Shown here in pieces: positions 1 through 10,700 of a DNA stretch of 20,361 nt. Location: positions 1-20,361 of IMG/VR virus record IMGVR_UViG_3300042549_005421. One strand, written 5' to 3'. The position numbers and the translations under genes were made by a program. How positions within the stretch are numbered: position 1 is the stretch's first letter; each line of letters starts with the position of its first letter. Source of the stretch: a virus. The notes beneath the pieces are model-generated. The model saw only the letters and a program-made list of their open reading frames with translations. It made no database searches and was not told the origin of the DNA.

Positions 1-103
1 CAGTATCTAAATCACAAACCTGTTTAGTTCCATCTCCGTTATCTTCTTCGGAATATCTAACTGATTTTCCAAGATAGTTGTCTAATGCCGTTTTTAAATT
101 CAT
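1..103 (-). CDS. Hypothetical protein, N-terminal fragment (cut by window edge)
   Basis: The first 34 codons of an open frame run off the low-coordinate edge of the window. The start is an ATG at 103-101, and the visible peptide begins MNLKTALDNYLGKSVRY and continues with an acidic Glu/Asp-rich stretch. No signal peptide or membrane segment is visible and I do not recognise the family. It starts about 40 nt after the stop of the large hub gene and follows an AT-rich promoter-like box (111-125), the same box that precedes the tape measure gene. That makes it a real gene start rather than chance. It is likely another phage late or structural gene, but no function can be assigned from so little sequence. 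Confidence 0.6.
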   Translation of the reverse strand, partial: MNLKTALDNYLGKSVRYSEEDNGDGTKQVCDLDT

Positions 104-110
104 ATAATTA

Positions 111-125
111 TTTTATATATAAATA
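111..125 (-). promoter_or_regulatory. AT-rich late-promoter-like box before the last gene
   Basis: Read on the minus strand this is TATTTATATATAAAA, ending 7 nt before the ATG at 103. It is almost identical to the box before the tape measure gene (14707-14720) and resembles the T4 late promoter -10 element TATAAATA. The function is inferred from this recurrence and position only. It could also be simply an AT-rich, unstructured translation-initiation region. Confidence 0.4.
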
Positions 126-143
126 TATCGATATTTAGTTAAA

Positions 144-3100
144 TTAATTATATTCCATAGTAAATGGGAATGCCAAATATACATCACGTATTACATCGTT
201 AGGGTTGTTCGTAATATTAAATTTAACATATTTGTCCTTAGATTTTGCAATTAACATAATTTGATTATAAATTATGGTTGAAGTTGTAATTAGCGGTTCA
301 TTTAACTCAGTTTCCATTTTTATTTCATCTATAACATCAGTTTCTGTTATTCTGAATGTTTGTTTGTTAGGACTCACATAATCGTATTGGAATTCTGTAT
401 TTGTTTGTTGGTTTAAAACAGTCTCAACTATTGTGTTATTAGGACCGACACTACGTTTAACAATTTGGTAATTCCATGTTATAAGTCCTGGAATAATGTC
501 CCAACCGCCAGCAGAAGGATTAACATCTACCGTTAGAAGTGTTGCACCTCCAGCTAAATTATAAATTGTGTCCGAAGTTAAAGGTAATGGACCTGTTTGT
601 TGAGGTTGTGTATTAACATTAGGTGGTAATCCCGGTGGTGTTGATGGTGTTGATGGCATTAATTGTTCGGGATTATATGTAAACGCACTAAGACTTATCC
701 CATCACCATTTAATCCTTTAACAATTATTGGTTGTTGTTGAAGAATTGGAGTATTACTAAAAGGAACAACAACACTAATATTAAATTTATTAATAATTGT
801 TATATTATTTGTTGTCGTCACATTGTTAATTGTGACTGCGGTAACTTGGTCTAAATTATCACCAATAATAGTTAAAATAGTCCCACTAATACCAGTCAAT
901 GGTGAAAATGTATTTATCGTTGGAGGTGCACAAGTAACACTCACGCTAATTGTATTTAAATTATTAGGTGGATTAATTATACCATTATTTGTGTCCTCAA
1001 TTTTTTTAATTTGATCCTTATTATTCTTATTTAATTCTTTTGCGGTTGCAACAGGTAATCCAAATTCTCCTGCGGAGTTAAAGGCATTATCAAAGGTTTT
1101 TTGTAAGTCTTTATATTGACTCAAATTTTTATTAAAATATTCTTGTGATATTCCAGAAGGGACCGGCCATTCGCAAACATAATAATTGGTAATACCATAA
1201 TCTAAAGATTGGTTAGTAAATCTACTGATATTAGACCTTAATCTTGAAATCATAAACTGAATGAAGGACTTTATATTGGCAAAATGAGCAATTGGTTCTG
1301 ATGTCTCATCAGGTGTTAAATTAGGGATATTAACACAAGAATATTTGTTTTTAAGGAAAAACGAAACACTTTCACCATAACTATCACTCGTCAACGGAAC
1401 ATTTGCGTAATTATAATTATAACCATGAAACCTATTGGATTGGAATGTCTTAACATAACATATTAGATAAATTAAAACTTGCATATAAGGATCGTTTGTT
1501 TCTTCTTTAATCTTAGTTACAAAATCTTGAGGTGAAATAAATGTTGGAGTTGGTGTTTGAGCGTCTCCAAAATATATAAATTCGCTAGATAATTTAGTTG
1601 AACACGAGTTAATTGCCGCAGCACTATTATCAGCATATTGACTAACATATTTTGATTTATCAATATTTGTAATTCCAACTTCAGTAATATTATCTTTGGC
1701 GTTTAATACAATACTTTCAACTTTAGTTAATAGATTTTGATTTATACTTTGTAAGTATGAATCAATATGAGGTAAATCATAAATACTTTGTCTTGTTCCT
1801 GTAAATGTTGTTTCAAAAGAACCAGGAGTAATCACATGATTAACTTCAGTAATAAAATACGCACCATTAAATAATGGGATGTGTTGTAAATTAAAATACA
1901 TTGTAGGTTGTAATAACGCGTTACCGAGACATTGAACCGTACATTGATAACTTCTAGATTTATAATAATTATATAATCCGTTATTTTGAGTTGTAACATT
2001 TCTTCCGGAATATTGGTCATTCATATTTATTAGTGCTTGAATAGCCTCGGCGGTTGCCTTTCCAGTGTCCATTGAAACATTAATACCGTAAAAAACACTT
2101 TGATTTCTGGTTCCAACATCAACATTAAACCCTACACACCTATTAGATAACGCATAATCTTTTTTATTTGTACTATCTTCAATATTGGGATTGTCTCTAG
2201 TTGTCATTAAATCAAAAGAATCACTATTAAATCTAGGATTATTTTTATACGATTCAACATGTTCTGATGGTTTACCAACAAAAAAACAAACCATTTTTGG
2301 GCTTGAGTCTCTGTAATCAACATCAAGGTATGTTCCCCACATTTTGTCACCAAAATCTAAACTTCCTTCAATTCTCGGTGTGTTTATTCCTGACACATCT
2401 TGAATATTATAGAAATTAACATATGATGGTAATGGCATTACATTAAATTTATTTTTAATTAAAATACCGCTTAAAAATACGAAAACACTCATTGTCATAT
2501 TTAAAGATTCCTTATTAAGAGTATCTCTTAAATCAAAAATATCCAAAATTATTGTATCTCCAATGTTTCTAGATGCTCTATCTAAAAATAAAAAATCTTC
2601 AAATAATGTTTTACTTGTATAATCTGAACCAGCAATCCATTTATCATTTAACGCTTTAAACACTTCCCAAATTTCAACTTTACTTTGTTCTCCATCAACA
2701 GCACTCTTAATTACTCTTTCAGGTAATTCTTGTTGATTGGGGAGTTCTTTTCTTATTCGACTTAAAATTAAATTCAAAATATTGTCTTGAAAGTTAGAAT
2801 TTTTTGTCAAATAATCATTAAGACCTATTTTAAATTGAGCACTATTAATTGTTGGTTGTAACAATTTTTGAGTTGCATACATTTTAATTATCGGCGCTAA
2901 TAATCTTGTATTATTTGGGGTAAATTCAATGTTATTGTCAATGAAAAAATCTGTTATATATGAACCACTATCTGAATATTTTAAATTATTAATTGTTGAA
3001 AACCCTACTTCGGTTTCTAATGTCAACCAAGCATCGGGATAAGCTAATTTTGAATTTTGTAGTGTAATTGTATTTGATTTTGATGGTAAACTATTTCTAA

Positions 3101-6100
3101 CATAAGGACCAAATATAATTGGACTTACAATTGAATTCACACCACCTCCTTGTGCCAAATAAGAGTCCATAACTCTCCTATTATATTGGGAAGGGTTACC
3201 ATATCTTAATATAACATCATATTCCAAAAATGCCTTAATTGTACTAGAAAATGACCCCAGTTGTGTCCCTTCAATTGTGTTAAAATATTGTTCAGTAGTT
3301 AATGAAGTTGGTTTTGATTCGATTTCCATTAAATTTCTAAATAAGTATTGGAAATTTTTAAACAATCCATTTGGATCTGTAGGTGATTGCCCAATAGGAA
3401 TACTCACATCTGGCCCAAAATCAATATTTGCAATTGGTTTTGACCAATTCAAAAATTCTAATTCAAATTTATCTAAAATATCTTTATCAAATACTGAAAA
3501 AATTTCTTCAATTTTAGAATATTCATCGGTAATTAATAATTTAAATGGAGATTGTTTTGTGGTCCCAGTTTCAATCTTGTTTAAATATGAATCAGGTTGA
3601 GGTTTTATTATTTGGTCGTTGTTAAAATATCCATAATTTGGTGAAGACCATAGTAACCTAACAGATCCATTATAGATAGAATCATTATCAATAAATTGAC
3701 ATGTCGCCAAATTATTATTTATACATTCAATATTAAGTTGGTTAAATTGAGTTCCAAATGAAGGTATTACATAATATTTTAATGAATTTGTATTATTACT
3801 TGGGTTACATTTTGCACCTAAACCTACATTATTTCCCAACGCATCCGGAACAATTACAGACCAAGTTTGAATGGTTTGATATGGGAAAGTATTACCACTT
3901 GAAATTTGGATATTTGAGTTTGTGAAATTAAAAACTTGGAGGCCGTAATTAACACTTTCTTGAATCTCATTATCATCATATAACTGATATAAGTCAAAAC
4001 CATTATAAAACACATTAAAATCATTTATAACCTTAGGATAAAATCCAGTTTGTATTTGAACACTATTGTTATCGGTATTTTGTAATTTAATTTGTTTAAC
4101 ACCATCATAATTAAAGGTATATGTTTTAGTGTCTGAACTTAAAATAGGGTCAAAATTTAACCTATAATCAAAGTCTTTCCACGCCGAATCTAAAATATCA
4201 ACATTAGTTGTTTTATATGTTTTATATCTATACCATATGGAACCTATCTTCAATACCCACGCAAATGGTACCTTATGTATTGCACCAAATTTTTTGAAAC
4301 AAGAAGCAATGTAATCCAAATCAGTTGAAGCATCTAATGTTTTATATTTCTCTTTTAGAGATGCTAACGGTAATGAATTAATAAATAAATACGCAGCCTG
4401 AACATATGGATAACGATCATTTCTTCTCCAATTATTTACACCATTTTGTATTGCGTTAATAAAATAAGGTGTGTTTAACATTGATGTTGTAGTTTCAACG
4501 GAAAGATTATTATTTGGTGAAAAATAATTTACATACCCCTCAGTTGGTACAAAGAATATTGGGTCTTTTCTTAAATTATAAAATGCGGATAAACCAATTG
4601 TAGACACCTGATTTGTTGGATTTGAAACTCTAATGTAAGAGAAATTAGTGACTGGTCTATTTGTTGAATAATCATAGATACTATTAAAGTTTGAAATAAC
4701 ATCTCTATCTTCAAACACCGTTAAAACTCTATTTGTACTATACACCGCAGTTTTATTAGTATCTAAACTATTTGCCATATTTTTAGATACCCATTCCGAA
4801 TCAGTAAAAGGATAAGTGTCAATTATAATCGGATCATTAGTCACCAATTTAGTTAATTGTAATAAACCATCTGAAATTGCTTGTGTTTGGGGTTCTTTCC
4901 CTAAATCATTTAAACTTAAAATACTAAATGAATTCTCAGTTAAACTTTTTATATAAGGTGTTACATAAAAATCCCGAATAAAATCTTGGTATGCACGTCC
5001 AGTTCCTTGGTTTGAAATATTTTCTAAAAAAGTAGGATAATTTTCGGATGTGATATTGTAGTTCTTAAGTTTTAAAGTTAAGAATGGTGAACTAATCCCT
5101 AAACTTGTTGTAATATTATTGGACTCGGACTCTACAATTAAGTTAGATAATTGGTCAATTTGTTTATCATTTCCTCTAATAAAATTAGAATAATATGAAG
5201 TTAAAAATTGTCTTTCCCATATCTCATAAAAAAACTTAATTTCTTCTTTATTTACATATGCAATACCATTAGATGGGTATTCAATCGCATTGAAATTAAT
5301 TATATTTGTTGTGTTTTGACTATCAGTTGGTGGTTGGCTAACCGGTTGCAAAAATTTCTGACTAAGACCTTTCATATATTCCTCAACAAATTCAACTTCA
5401 GGCCACACATCAAACAACCAACCTTTAGTTAAATCAACATATTTAGGATCTCCAGGATATTTTAATTGAAATCTACCCTTTTTATCATCAGGTGTTTCAA
5501 CAAAAAATTGAGGCCATGGGTATATCGGTTGTTGCCCATTAACCAACCCTTGATTTTGATTTTTAGAATCTTGGGATATATTAAAATTTTTAACATTATC
5601 CACACCAAGAGCAGAAGATGGGTTATTTATAATAACATCTTTTCTCGTAGGATTGTACTTAACCTCCCAAGCCTTTGAATGAACTTCATCTAATAATCTT
5701 ATAAACGCCTCCGCCGATGCCATAATAACTGCAGAAATGTTTCTTACCGTAGGTTTAAATCCTATACCTGTTGATGAAGATTCAATTTTTTTCGCCAAAT
5801 CTTCAGTTATTTTAGTTTCAAATTCTAACAATTTTTTATTAGCTTCAGCTTCCATTTTGGACAATAGTTTCTGAAATGTGGTAAAAGTGAAAACAGGTGG
5901 ATTTAATATATTAGTATTGTTAGTTTCAACTCTAGTATCAGTACTATTCCTTTCTAAAACAAATCCGATTTGTTCCTTTATTAAATTTTTAATTGTCTCC
6001 TCATTTTCTTTAGTTGGTAATAAAACACCTGTTTGTGAGATTATTGATTTAGTTAAATCAACATCACTTATTGAAATTTGTTTTAAAAACGCATCATATG

Positions 6101-7451
6101 TTATACTGTTTTTAATAGGAGTCTTACTACCTTTACCTAAAGTCGGATTAGATTCTAATATTTTATTAAAATCTTTAACATACCCTTCAAGAAATGTTTT
6201 AGCTTCTTCTTTAACAGTTGGATTTTGAATAAATTCTTTTTTAAAAATATAAACCTCTTCACCCGTTACGTTCAAAATTATTGGTTTAGGGTTTAAATAA
6301 GTTTTAAACCAAGATTTATCTCCTGAATAAATTTGATTAAAATAATTAATCAAACCTTCTTTGTAATTCCTGATGTTAGTCAAAGGTTCAATTAATACCG
6401 GTGGATACGATTCTTGAATTGTTGGTTCAAAATTTTGTAACTTATTCATTAATTGGTTAACAGTCATTTCAGGAAAGTCGGGACTAATTAAACCTTTAGC
6501 TTTATATTCACTATAAACTTCAATTATTTTCTGATATCCTTTTTCACTAAAAAGTTCTGTAACAACATTATCTTTTGAATTTGTTGATTCTCTAGAGATT
6601 CCACTACTTTTAGATTGTGACTCAATATTTCCGTTTGAACTACCTTCTGGTGATGTTATTGATTTTGAAATATCAAAAGTTTTACCGTACATATGAGGAG
6701 TGGCAAACAAACTACCCATTGAAATTTCATTTAAAATATTAAATTTATATCCGATAAATTCTAATTCTATAGTGTAATTACCACTAAATGTATTAAATCT
6801 CGCATTAAATGTTTTAAGATTTAATTGGTATCTAACTGCTTGCCCATAATAACCTTTAAGTGTTAAATAAAATGGGCAATATGGTAAATTAAAAAATGCA
6901 GAATATGGTGAATTATCCCCAAGCTGAAACAACGCTCTCCCTTGTATGTCTTCTAAAACCATACTTACAGTAGGCACAAATGAACTATTAGTTTTGATAT
7001 TAATACTTGTAATCCCTAATAAACCATTGTCGATAGGAGAGTTATTCGGGTCAGTAAAAGACAATTTAGAATATGGTTGTTGACCATTTGGTGGGTTTAT
7101 TAGTTCTTCTTTTAATTGATTATCACCCAATCCATTTCTAGTATTTTTACCCGTTAATTCATCATAATAACCTGTAGTTAAATATGTATTTTCAGTTGGT
7201 CTTAAAAAATTCATTTTACTAACAGATATAGTTCTATTTCTGTCATTTGGAGCACCTCCAATAGATAGTTTTGTTCTTTCCACAATTTCAGCTTCAAGAT
7301 TAACAAACATTACCAAATTTTCATGGTCAACTAATCTCTCTCTAATATTACCAAAAGTATCTATGGTCTTGTTTGGATCAACAACAACAATATTTTGATA
7401 AGATTCAACATAAATATTTCCACTTTTATCCCCTTGTAATCTACCTGCCAT
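144..7451 (-). CDS. Giant baseplate hub-like structural protein with a C-terminal IPT/TIG domain
   Basis: About 2435 residues, counting from the ATG at 7451-7449. A longer TTG start at 7472 is possible but less likely, because the ATG already overlaps the stop of the preceding gene by 11 nt. Residues about 130-245 look like a beta-barrel hub/tube domain (motifs GITSINIKTNSSF, YSAFFNLPYCPFYLTLKGYYG). Residues about 1830-1900 resemble the second hub domain of gp27/late-control-D proteins (YFNLQHIPLFNGAYFITEVNH, then PGSFETTFTGTRQ). Residues about 2174-2264 match an IPT/TIG immunoglobulin-like fold (INTFSPLTGISGT, TIIGDNLDQV, ending SAFTYNP). A Pro-rich linker (about 2265-2292) and a beta-rich tail of about 140 residues follow. 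Residues about 1970-2085 vaguely recall a peptidoglycan-hydrolase domain, but I cannot confirm this. T4 gp27 is only about 390 aa, so this is a fused or greatly expanded protein. A hub role is an inference from these motifs and the neighbours. Confidence 0.62.
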   Translation of the reverse strand: MAGRLQGDKSGNIYVESYQNIVVVDPNKTIDTFGNIRERLVDHENLVMFVNLEAEIVERTKLSIGGAPNDRNRTISVSKMNFLRPTENTYLTTGYYDELTGKNTRNGLGDNQLKEELINPPNGQQPYSKLSFTDPNNSPIDNGLLGITSINIKTNSSFVPTVSMVLEDIQGRALFQLGDNSPYSAFFNLPYCPFYLTLKGYYGQAVRYQLNLKTFNARFNTFSGNYTIELEFIGYKFNILNEISMGSLFATPHMYGKTFDISKSITSPEGSSNGNIESQSKSSGISRESTNSKDNVVTELFSEKGYQKIIEVYSEYKAKGLISPDFPEMTVNQLMNKLQNFEPTIQESYPPVLIEPLTNIRNYKEGLINYFNQIYSGDKSWFKTYLNPKPIILNVTGEEVYIFKKEFIQNPTVKEEAKTFLEGYVKDFNKILESNPTLGKGSKTPIKNSITYDAFLKQISISDVDLTKSIISQTGVLLPTKENEETIKNLIKEQIGFVLERNSTDTRVETNNTNILNPPVFTFTTFQKLLSKMEAEANKKLLEFETKITEDLAKKIESSSTGIGFKPTVRNISAVIMASAEAFIRLLDEVHSKAWEVKYNPTRKDVIINNPSSALGVDNVKNFNISQDSKNQNQGLVNGQQPIYPWPQFFVETPDDKKGRFQLKYPGDPKYVDLTKGWLFDVWPEVEFVEEYMKGLSQKFLQPVSQPPTDSQNTTNIINFNAIEYPSNGIAYVNKEEIKFFYEIWERQFLTSYYSNFIRGNDKQIDQLSNLIVESESNNITTSLGISSPFLTLKLKNYNITSENYPTFLENISNQGTGRAYQDFIRDFYVTPYIKSLTENSFSILSLNDLGKEPQTQAISDGLLQLTKLVTNDPIIIDTYPFTDSEWVSKNMANSLDTNKTAVYSTNRVLTVFEDRDVISNFNSIYDYSTNRPVTNFSYIRVSNPTNQVSTIGLSAFYNLRKDPIFFVPTEGYVNYFSPNNNLSVETTTSMLNTPYFINAIQNGVNNWRRNDRYPYVQAAYLFINSLPLASLKEKYKTLDASTDLDYIASCFKKFGAIHKVPFAWVLKIGSIWYRYKTYKTTNVDILDSAWKDFDYRLNFDPILSSDTKTYTFNYDGVKQIKLQNTDNNSVQIQTGFYPKVINDFNVFYNGFDLYQLYDDNEIQESVNYGLQVFNFTNSNIQISSGNTFPYQTIQTWSVIVPDALGNNVGLGAKCNPSNNTNSLKYYVIPSFGTQFNQLNIECINNNLATCQFIDNDSIYNGSVRLLWSSPNYGYFNNDQIIKPQPDSYLNKIETGTTKQSPFKLLITDEYSKIEEIFSVFDKDILDKFELEFLNWSKPIANIDFGPDVSIPIGQSPTDPNGLFKNFQYLFRNLMEIESKPTSLTTEQYFNTIEGTQLGSFSSTIKAFLEYDVILRYGNPSQYNRRVMDSYLAQGGGVNSIVSPIIFGPYVRNSLPSKSNTITLQNSKLAYPDAWLTLETEVGFSTINNLKYSDSGSYITDFFIDNNIEFTPNNTRLLAPIIKMYATQKLLQPTINSAQFKIGLNDYLTKNSNFQDNILNLILSRIRKELPNQQELPERVIKSAVDGEQSKVEIWEVFKALNDKWIAGSDYTSKTLFEDFLFLDRASRNIGDTIILDIFDLRDTLNKESLNMTMSVFVFLSGILIKNKFNVMPLPSYVNFYNIQDVSGINTPRIEGSLDFGDKMWGTYLDVDYRDSSPKMVCFFVGKPSEHVESYKNNPRFNSDSFDLMTTRDNPNIEDSTNKKDYALSNRCVGFNVDVGTRNQSVFYGINVSMDTGKATAEAIQALINMNDQYSGRNVTTQNNGLYNYYKSRSYQCTVQCLGNALLQPTMYFNLQHIPLFNGAYFITEVNHVITPGSFETTFTGTRQSIYDLPHIDSYLQSINQNLLTKVESIVLNAKDNITEVGITNIDKSKYVSQYADNSAAAINSCSTKLSSEFIYFGDAQTPTPTFISPQDFVTKIKEETNDPYMQVLIYLICYVKTFQSNRFHGYNYNYANVPLTSDSYGESVSFFLKNKYSCVNIPNLTPDETSEPIAHFANIKSFIQFMISRLRSNISRFTNQSLDYGITNYYVCEWPVPSGISQEYFNKNLSQYKDLQKTFDNAFNSAGEFGLPVATAKELNKNNKDQIKKIEDTNNGIINPPNNLNTISVSVTCAPPTINTFSPLTGISGTILTIIGDNLDQVTAVTINNVTTTNNITIINKFNISVVVPFSNTPILQQQPIIVKGLNGDGISLSAFTYNPEQLMPSTPSTPPGLPPNVNTQPQQTGPLPLTSDTIYNLAGGATLLTVDVNPSAGGWDIIPGLITWNYQIVKRSVGPNNTIVETVLNQQTNTEFQYDYVSPNKQTFRITETDVIDEIKMETELNEPLITTSTIIYNQIMLIAKSKDKYVKFNITNNPNDVIRDVYLAFPFTMEYN

Positions 7452-7764
7452 AATAATAAAAATATTCGCCAATTGCCGATTTATAATCTTGTAGTGAAGG
7501 TAATAACGGAAAAGGAACGATTAACACCGCACCGTCATATATGTTATTTTCTAATCCGCCGAATTGGGGGTTTGCTTGTAAAATTAACCAACCAAAAAAA
7601 GGTGAATTATAAAATTCTTGTGAAACAACATCCAATCTACTTCTACCTACTTTGTAAATGTATGTTTTGTCCGTTGTTTTTTGAGCAATATTAACAAAAG
7701 GAACTATGGTTTGTTCCCCATTAATATTAAAATCACTATATCTATTATAATATTGATATGACAT
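7441..7764 (-). CDS. 53: LysM-domain baseplate protein, T4 gp53-like
   Basis: A 107-residue protein. Residues about 34-88 form a LysM-like module (TYIYKVGRSRLDVVSQEFY, then FFGWLILQANP and a closing G-x-V-L-I-V-P strand). This pattern is seen in T4 gp53 baseplate wedge proteins and in LysM tail proteins of contractile injection systems, where it clamps inner tube/hub and wedge parts together. The ATG at 7764-7762 overlaps the TAA of the upstream 1685-aa gene by one base (TAATG), which implies translational coupling. Its own TAG lies 11 nt inside the next gene. T4 gp53 is about 196 aa, so this is a compact form containing little beyond the LysM module. There is no signal peptide or membrane segment. 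The LysM fold is well supported; the exact equivalence to gp53 is less so. Confidence 0.75.
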   Translation of the reverse strand: MSYQYYNRYSDFNINGEQTIVPFVNIAQKTTDKTYIYKVGRSRLDVVSQEFYNSPFFGWLILQANPQFGGLENNIYDGAVLIVPFPLLPSLQDYKSAIGEYFYYYGR

Positions 7765-10700
7765 TAGCTAAGTTTTGCTTTTGATATAAATACCCCAATA
7801 GGGTTTTGGTCATTCCAAGTTTTATTATTTGTGTTTTGATTTTCAATCCAACCTAAACCTTGTATTAATTTTTGTTGAGCTGGTGTATTAGCGTCCTCTG
7901 TATCGTAAGTAAATGTTCTTTTCTTTTTTAAATTAAATGGAGTATATTTCAAAAAGTCTTTTAATTTTTCTTTTTCCATATATGAAATAAATTCTTTAGT
8001 TATATTATTTTCTTCTTCAAACGCCGGTTTTGCAATCGTTAACCAATATTTATCAAACTCCGTACTTATTTTATCATTTTCACCCTTAGTAATCAACGCG
8101 GTATTAGTTATAATATTACCAATTAACGCATTTTTAAATGACTCATACTTCTTAGAATCTAATACATCATCAGATACTATCATATAAACTCTTCTAAAAA
8201 CATAACCACTATTACTATCAAATAGTGAGTCTTTACTAAATGGATTGAATACTTTCTCAGTTTCAAGTTTATATTCTGGTTCAAAAACCAAAACACCTTC
8301 ATATTTTTCCTTATTTACAGAATATGTAAATCCGGTTGGTTGCCATATTATATCATTAAAATCTTTAATACCACTTTTAATCTTTAAAACATCGTTTTCA
8401 AATTCAATTAAAGTATTTGATGCTCCATTAGAGCTTGGATCAACTTCAGTTGTCCCTGATATTAAATATGAAGTTACTTTTCCATCCGCAGTTTGATACC
8501 CGTCAGTACCTGTATTTGTTACCGCACTATAACTAATGGTATTTAATCTTCCAATATAACCAATATAGTTTTGTTGAACTCCCACCATGCCATTTATTAT
8601 ACCTGTAATCGCATTTTGGAACGAACCTTTTTTATTATTAATATAATTTGAATAATTTTCCTCGACTTGATTCACAAGTCTATTTGTAAAATTTTGTTTC
8701 GAGATGAAATCAATAAACCCTTCATTTTCATTTTTAATATCTTTTACCAGTTGTTTAAATATTTGATCAATTCTTTTTTCCAAATTATTTGTTTTACCAA
8801 ATAAATAAACATCAGATGATTCGTCAAGATAAAATTTACCTTTTTGATACATTCTTTCCAACATCCATTGTTGACGAACGGCATTATTATATTGATTAAC
8901 AATTTCCTTATTTTTGTTAACAACATTGGTAAAATAATTTTGAGTTTCTTCAACAACTTTATCCATAAATGAACTATAATTAATTATTCCTGTTTGTCCA
9001 CTATTAGTAACAATATTAGTTACAACAGCTCCAATAGGTTTATCGTTAGTTTGACCATTATTTGGAGCGGCTTGGTTAATTGTTGGAGGAGCAACATTAC
9101 TTGCCGCCAGTTTTAAAAATTCAGCATCAATAACTTTGTAACTTAAATCAGTCGAATCCGCTCTATCATCATAAATTTCAGTATTTGCATAATAATTAAA
9201 TGTTAACGCATTTTGTAATTTATCAACAGACTCTTTTAATCCACTACCTCCGACAAAATTAAAACTTAATGTTACATCCGCAATCATAGGTTGAACACCA
9301 ATACCTTCCGGATTTATATCCAAATTTTCATATTTAATACTTAATCCTGTTGGAATAATTTTCGTGTTGTAAAAATCTCCAACCCTTAATATCAATACCG
9401 GAGGAGCTCCAAATGATGTATTAGTTGCATTATTATAATCAAGTGTTTCTCTACCATTATCTACTTTAACTGTTGGTATTGTATCACCAGGTCTCATACA
9501 TTGTTGTAAAAATGTTAGCCTTGAATTAAGCCCTTCTGGCGTCATTGAATGGAAACCGGGTTGAAAAAACTTTAATTTATCTCTTAAATTATCAAACACC
9601 ATTGGAGTCTCTTGTTTTATCACCTCAAAATAATCACACTCGGAAAGTAAAGATCTTAACACTCTTTTACTTATATTATCTCTTTGAGTTACTCTTGTTT
9701 CAAGTGTTGGTACCGTCTCGCTTTTAGTAACAACATTTCCAACAATTACGGTTCTTTCTTTTATCGGTAAAACAGGCGGTGGAGATTTTAAAGTTGAAGT
9801 TATTTTTGATATATATGCTCTTCTACAAGCCATCGCACTTGTGGTAAAAACTTCTTCATTCACTTTATTACCATCTCTTCCATCTTTATCGGTACAATTA
9901 ATCACCCCTTTATCGAAGAATTTTTTGGTATTTTCATCATAAGATTGAGGTTGAGCTCTTTCACCTAAAGCGGTTCCTGGAACAACATTTAGTCTTTTAG
10001 GTGTACCATTAACATATTTCTCCATTCTAGGATTACCTGTTATATAACCGATAGCACTATTAATTCTCCTTTGTGCAAGAGAATCGTTATAAATTAAATC
10101 AGCTTTCGCCGAAGTTGTTGCATCAACTACGATAGTAACAGTACCTTCACTATTACCTATAAATTGCCTTTCTAATTCATTAATTAAATCATCAATACCC
10201 TCTTTATTTTTAGTTATTACCGTATTAAAAAATAATGTTGTATTACCCCCACCTTTATTAATAGATTGTTCTTGATATAAATTTATCGTTGGTCCTGAAA
10301 CATATGACGTATATAAATTATTAAAATTTTGATTATTTGGTTCATTTGGTTTAGGAGTATCATTTTCAAAATAAAAGGCCCTATTAGTAAATTGTTTAAA
10401 ATTATTTTCAGGTGAACTTCCAGTACCTCCATCACCCCCACTGGCACCACCACTATTATCACTTGACACTTGAGGTATATCACTAATTGTTTTAACTGCA
10501 TATTCAATTTGTTCTTTTGTTAACTCTTTAGAACTAAGAGCTGTTTGAAGCTGAAACAAATCGTTTGGAGATATTGTATAATATTTTTTCGCCAATTCAT
10601 ATAAATCATATTTTCTACATCCAGCAAAAAATGATTCCAAGATACTATCAATTCTTGTTTTATTTGTTTCATCACCAAGAACTTTATTGACGATAACATT

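Noticed and set aside
3277-3600. 107-codon open frame on the plus strand
   Set aside because: Antisense shadow of the hub gene with no recognisable domain or start context.
5878-6228. 116-codon open frame on the plus strand
   Set aside because: It lies wholly inside the hub gene on the opposite strand, its hydrophobic Leu/Ser-rich composition is what the complement of this AT-rich gene gives, and it has no promoter or neighbour on that strand.
7452-7472. TTG start for the hub gene at 7472
   Set aside because: An ATG seven codons downstream (7451) is more usual and already overlaps the preceding stop.
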